Shown one piece after another: positions 43,364-47,281 of a stretch of DNA of 47,281 bases. The stretch lies in the NCBI GenBank assembly GCA_036702975.1, contig DATNPX010000005.1, positions 1 to 47,281 on the forward strand, in the 5' to 3' direction. Made by a program: the position numbers and the translations under genes. Source of the DNA: DATNPX01 sp036702975. Its GTDB lineage: Bacteria > Cyanobacteriota > Vampirovibrionia > Obscuribacterales > Obscuribacteraceae. Below the pieces are notes generated by a model. It was given only the letters and a program-made list of their open reading frames with translations, did no database searches and was not told the origin of the DNA. Position 1 is the first letter of the stretch; each line of letters opens with the position of its first letter.

Positions 43364-44791
43364 TTATCTTGCCGCAACTAAAGCTTCCTTGCCGCTCTTA
43401 GAGTATGCGCGTTCGCCCATAATCCAAGTTTCGTCGATGTTGCGGTCGTCTCCGAGTGTCATGATTGAGAATAACACGCTGGCCGCAGCATCCATTGTCT
43501 GCGGACCTTCGCTGCCTGTGAGTAGCGACTCGTGCCATGGCATAGCCATCTGTCCCGCGTTCCAGTCAAGAACTACGAAATCTGCTTCCTTACCTGGATC
43601 GAAGTTACCTAACACATCCTCCAGGCAGAGAGCCTCGGCACCGCCCAAGGTGGCAGAGTAAAATCCACGATACGGAGACAGTTTGTTCCGCTCCGCTTCA
43701 GCGGCATCGGCCAACTTCGGATCCACACTGCCGTCGAGCAATGTGTTGTTACACATGCCGACTTTATATGCTTCATCCAGCACATTAATGATTGAGAAGC
43801 GATTTCCTGCACCCATGTCACAACCGAGTGAGAACTTGATTCTGCAGTCAGGATCAGTGACTCGTCCGAGTCTGAACAAGCCGCTGCCTAAAAACAGATT
43901 TGAGAGCGGGCAGAAACAAACTGCCCCACCGAGCTTGTGCAGTCGACGATATTCATCATTGGAAGTCCAGACTGAATGTCCACCGGTAAACTTCGGTCCA
44001 ACCAGTCCGTACTTCTCGAGCGATCCGAGGTAATCATGTACCTCATGGTATTCATTCGTGCCTCTTATCTCGGTCGGATTTTCGTTAAGATGGGTGTTGA
44101 CCCAAACGTCTGGAAACTCTTTCTTCAACTTGCCGCACGCAGCCATAAGATCGTGGCTGCTACCCAATGGGAAGCGTGGCGTGATTGCGTAGAGATTCCG
44201 CCCTTTGCGATGGTATTTCTCAATCATCTTTTTTGAGTCTTTATAGAAGTTGTCGGCAGAATCCATATTTTCCGGTGGTCCGAAACGATCCATCCCCGTT
44301 AGTCCACCAATTACACGAAGGTTGCGCTTAGAGGCTTCATCAAAGTAAGCCTCTACCGAAACTGTCGATGACGTGAGAAACGACTGGCACGTAGTAGTGC
44401 CGCCAGCCAGTAACGCATCAAAGAAATGTGTAGCGCCTTCTTTTGCGTAATCAGGTTTGTTGTATTTTTTCTCTTCTGGAAAAATCCATTGCTGCAACCA
44501 GCCTAATAGTTGTTCTCCATAGGCACCCAGCACACGCGTTTGCGCCATGTGAATGTGTCCGTCAATGAATCCGGGCAGGATCAATCGCTCTTTAATGTGA
44601 GTGACTTTGACGTCTTTGTATTCAGCGGAGAGTTTGTCGTACGGACCAAAGGCTTTGACTTTTCCGTCTTCAATGACCAGCAATCCGTCGCTGTAGAATC
44701 GAGCAGCCTTTTCCTCATGACCAACGTGTTTCCAGGGATCGTCGATAAAATCAAAAAAGGAACCTCGGACCGCGGTCATAGTTTTGGCCAT
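43364..44791 (-). CDS. guaD: Guanine deaminase
   Basis: 475 residues of the amidohydrolase superfamily. Metal and catalytic residues: H79 and H81 (PGFIDGHIHMAQ), H234 and E237 (THLNENP), H272 (GGHSVW), D325 (SLGCDMGAGN). The segments GTTTCQSFLTSS, GLTGMDRFGPP, ITPRFPLGSS and CPLSNLFLGSGLF are typical of GuaD, so I prefer it to atrazine/cytosine-type deaminases. It converts guanine to xanthine plus ammonia. It is a single gene with its own terminator-like hairpin; no xanthine dehydrogenase nearby. Confidence 0.92.
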   Translation of the reverse strand: MAKTMTAVRGSFFDFIDDPWKHVGHEEKAARFYSDGLLVIEDGKVKAFGPYDKLSAEYKDVKVTHIKERLILPGFIDGHIHMAQTRVLGAYGEQLLGWLQQWIFPEEKKYNKPDYAKEGATHFFDALLAGGTTTCQSFLTSSTVSVEAYFDEASKRNLRVIGGLTGMDRFGPPENMDSADNFYKDSKKMIEKYHRKGRNLYAITPRFPLGSSHDLMAACGKLKKEFPDVWVNTHLNENPTEIRGTNEYHEVHDYLGSLEKYGLVGPKFTGGHSVWTSNDEYRRLHKLGGAVCFCPLSNLFLGSGLFRLGRVTDPDCRIKFSLGCDMGAGNRFSIINVLDEAYKVGMCNNTLLDGSVDPKLADAAEAERNKLSPYRGFYSATLGGAEALCLEDVLGNFDPGKEADFVVLDWNAGQMAMPWHESLLTGSEGPQTMDAAASVLFSIMTLGDDRNIDETWIMGERAYSKSGKEALVAAR

Positions 44792-44921
44792 TGAGCGTAC
44801 CTCACTATACTGCGTGCAACACAGCCGCAGGAAGCTGACTACGATCTAGTTGCCCGGCGGCACAGCTTTAAAAACGTAGCGAAAATTCCATTAAATGGTG
44901 ATATCGAAGAAAATTAATCTG

Positions 44922-47146
44922 CTATTCGCTAATAGCTGACGCTGAAACCGGCATCTCATTTCTCAGCCTGAAGGCCACGCGCACTTCAATCGCCTCTATC
45001 ACTTTGTTGATTCCTCGTGATTGTGACGGCACCGGATGTTTCTTGAAGAAGTTCTGTACTTCCTCAAGTTGTTGATCTGTGCCAAGGTTGTTCATCGCCA
45101 TTACCACGTTAAACAGCAAGTGATCTGAGAACCTCCACGCAATCCTAATTATGTGCTTATGAAAGAAATGCCAAGCTGGTCCACGGCCACTTCTAGTCTC
45201 CATCATTTTGGCAATCAATTGCGGACCATCCTGACGGCGAATCTTATTGGAGAGACTCAATTTCAATGTTCTTTCCTGTAGTTCTGGCTCTTGGAAGAGT
45301 GTGAGAGCCATAAGTGTGCTCTCTGCGTCTTCGGGTGTTTTTGCCTGCTGCCAGAGCGTCAACACTTTTTCGTAGTCGTTTGCATCTCCGTTGTAAGCGA
45401 CAATTTTAATTATAGGCTCAATCAATTCGTGGTCGATGGTTACTCTTCTCTGCTTATCTGTTGCTGTCACAGCAGCGAAGTAGTCTTTGAACTCTCTACG
45501 TGCATGATTGATCACATCCTTTTCACCGCCTATGGTGCCAAGTGTCAGTAACAATTCGCCGCGTTCTCGTCGAGTCAACTCCATCTCTTCGTTTCGCGCG
45601 CTCCAGCGTAAGGCATACTTTGCGCCTTGAAGGCGGTCACGAACAAATTCTCCAAAACCTGGACGATTTGTATCTCCGATCATAAGATTTAGTTGATTCA
45701 TCTGGTTGCATAACGCTGATACAACGGATGGATCTGTCTCGTTGCGATATGCCTTGGTGAAATCAAAGTATTGGCTCACCGGAATCTGTCCGGAAACAGC
45801 TAGATAAAACTGATCTGCAAGAACTGCTGTCCGTTCAAGTGGTGTCAGTTTGTCCAAATTGTTTGCAATCTCGTTCAAAAGTTCTGCTGAGTATCTGACA
45901 TGAAAGTATCCTTCGCCTCCAGCATTTATGATGACAGGAAACTGTTTTATCAAGCCTATGGTTTTGTTCTTGTCAGACATCACTACTGTTCTTGGATAGC
46001 TATCCGCTCTATCTATCCTTCTGATTCTAAGTGGTATTTGCCAGGTGGTTTGCGATTGATTCTTCAGGCGTTCGAATGAAAATCGTTTCTGAGAAATGGT
46101 CATGTTGGTGCCGTCTCTGCTTACGTCAAGCAAAGGGAAACCATCTTGATAGACCCAACCGCGCATCAACTGCGAAATGTCTTTGCCTGATTGTGCCGTA
46201 ACAGCTGACCACAGATCCTCCGTTGTTGCGTTACCAAACTCGTGGTCTTTTAAATAACTTCTGATGCCATTTCTAAACTTGTCGTCGCCAACGTATGTCT
46301 CTAGCATACGTAGTATTGATGCCCCTTTCTCGTAAGTGATTTCGTCGAACATCTGTGCGATCTGATTAGGCTTGCTAACATCAAAATGAACTGCCCGCGT
46401 AGCTTTCAATGAATCGCTCAGCATCGATTGGTCGCGTTCTTGGGCGAATTGATTCCAATAGTGCCAATCAGGACGAAGTTTATCGACTGTTTTTGTAGAG
46501 AGCCACTCAGCGAATGCTTCGTTTAACCACAGATCGTCCCACCAATTCATGGTGACTAGATCGCCAAACCACATGTGAGCCATTTCGTGAGCGACGTTAA
46601 TAGCCACTTGCTGTTTGGCGTCCAGCGAGCCATTCTGCTCGTCTACAAGAAGGTTCTCTTCTGCGAATGTGGCGGCGCCGAGATTTTCCATCGCTCCAAA
46701 TGAGAAGTCTGGAATTGCTACTAAATCTAACTTCTTCGCCGGATAAGGGATAGCGAAATAGCTGCGGTAATAGCTCATCACTTGGCTGGCAATGTTTTGT
46801 GAGAACTTTGCCAGCCGAGCTTTCCCAGGCCGATACCATATTCTGATTGGTACGCCTTCTGAGATTGTAGTTTCGCTCGAAACAAATGGACCTACTACAA
46901 GCGCGACCAGATATGTCGATATCTTAGGTGTCGTTTGGAACTGAATGAGCTTGTGAGCTTTATCGATGACTTTCTCTGATGCGACCGGCGCATTCGATAT
47001 TGCTACATCGGCTGGATTAATCGATGTCGAGATCGTGAACGTTGCCTTGTATCGTGGTTCGTCAAAGCAAGGGAACATGCGACGTGCATCGGTCGGTTCC
47101 ATTTGTGTGGCGGCAAACCAGTGTTTGTGCCCATCGTTATCAGAGG
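44922..47146 (-). pseudogene. M1-family aminopeptidase, 5' end cut off by an IS3-family insertion
   Basis: The remaining frame has all catalytic parts of an M1 (aminopeptidase N type) zinc peptidase: FPCFDEPRYKATF, the exopeptidase motif GAMEN, HEMAH (zinc and catalytic Glu) with the third ligand in NEAFAEW, and a long helical ERAP1-like C-terminal domain. The first about 110-130 residues of the N-terminal beta domain are missing. At 47146/47147 the gene meets the terminal repeat of an IS3-family element. The frame happens to stay open into the element and could restart at a GTG (47166-47168) inside its terminal repeat, but this would lack part of the N-terminal domain, so it is probably inactive unless the sequence is a mixed population. 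Confidence 0.88.
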
Positions 47147-47281
47147 TGGACCCCAAAAACTGGGCCACTAGCTAAGTGAGGCTTCTGCTCCTAAAGTAGA
47201 CACATGCTTGAAAGGAGCATCACTTGAAAAGTACTCGAAGAAAACATAGTCCGGAGTTCAAAGCAAAGGTAGCAATGGCCG
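47147..47281 (+). mobile_element. IS3-family insertion sequence, left end only
   Basis: The segment begins with the 22-bp terminal sequence TGGACCCCAAAAACTGGGCC(AC), typical of IS3-group left ends (5'-TG start). After 77 bp comes a ribosome site and the start of an OrfA-type transposase gene reading inward. The right end is outside the window, so length, second inverted repeat and target duplication cannot be seen. Confidence 0.85.
47224..47281 (+). CDS. IS3-family transposase OrfA, N-terminal fragment
   Basis: A TTG at 47224 follows AAAGGAG by 6 nt. The 19 visible codons read as KSTRRKHSPEFKAKVAMA, the start of the helix-turn-helix domain of IS3/IS911 OrfA proteins (the RRxHSPEFKAKVA motif). 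OrfB, with the DDE catalytic domain made by frameshifting, would follow outside the window. Confidence 0.85.
   Translation, partial: MKSTRRKHSPEFKAKVAMA

Noticed and set aside
1..47281. CRISPR array, prophage or defence island
   Set aside because: No regularly spaced repeats, integrase, phage structural genes or restriction/toxin genes were seen.

Overview
The window is chromosomal DNA of a Gram-negative-type bacterium with moderate G+C and frequent GTG/TTG starts. The best guess is a non-photosynthetic relative of Cyanobacteria (Vampirovibrionia/Melainabacteria, Obscuribacterales-like). Three things support this: nusB followed immediately by ftsY, an order known from Cyanobacteria; long zinc-ribbon Ser/Thr kinases fused to TPR or LRR modules; and many large lineage-specific secreted or membrane proteins. 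This assignment is an inference. No rRNA or phylogenetic marker alignment was possible.

Layout. 1-6.5 kb: an unknown partial gene, a universal stress protein that overlaps tail-to-tail with a TPR-type membrane Ser/Thr kinase, a small membrane ORF, a strongly structured RNA leader in front of an exported Lys-rich repeat protein, and a solitary leucine-rich-repeat protein. 6.6-11 kb: speD (polyamine synthesis) and dnaE (replicative polymerase). 11-19 kb: an accessory stretch with small unknown genes, a secreted subtilase, TadG-like and TadE-like pseudopilin genes reading divergently, and a secreted TPR protein. 19-21.4 kb: ruvA with a downstream membrane gene, tRNA-Pro(CGG), a response regulator with a degenerate GGDEF domain, and a DUF309 gene. 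21.4-28.4 kb: a hydantoinase/oxoprolinase HyuA-like ATPase with its permease, divergent from an AMP-forming acyl-CoA synthetase, then a His-rich polytopic membrane protein. 28.4-34 kb: an LRR-type Ser/Thr kinase and a very long GlgX-like glycogen debranching enzyme with an unexplained N-terminal domain of about 370 residues. 34-43 kb: mostly housekeeping genes: ftsY-nusB, rsmD, a PgpH-like 7TM-HD phosphodiesterase, ruvB-yibE/F, cdsA and tRNA-Ser(GCT). 43.3-47.3 kb: guanine deaminase, and an M1 aminopeptidase whose 5' end is interrupted by an IS3-family element that runs off the right edge.

How the genes fit together. The housekeeping genes cover replication (dnaE), recombination (ruvA, ruvB, unlinked), membrane protein targeting (ftsY), transcription antitermination (nusB), rRNA methylation (rsmD), CDP-DAG synthesis (cdsA) and signalling (PgpH; GGDEF-like receptor). 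The accessory genes suggest a cell with heavy surface signalling, a Tad-type surface structure, extracellular proteolysis, glycogen use, and scavenging of purines, lactams and short acyl acids.

No CRISPR array, prophage or defence island was seen. The items most worth a second look are the structured RNA leader at about 4213-4345, the GlgX fusion at 30850-33945, the degenerate GGDEF domain that keeps its I-site, and the IS insertion in the aminopeptidase.
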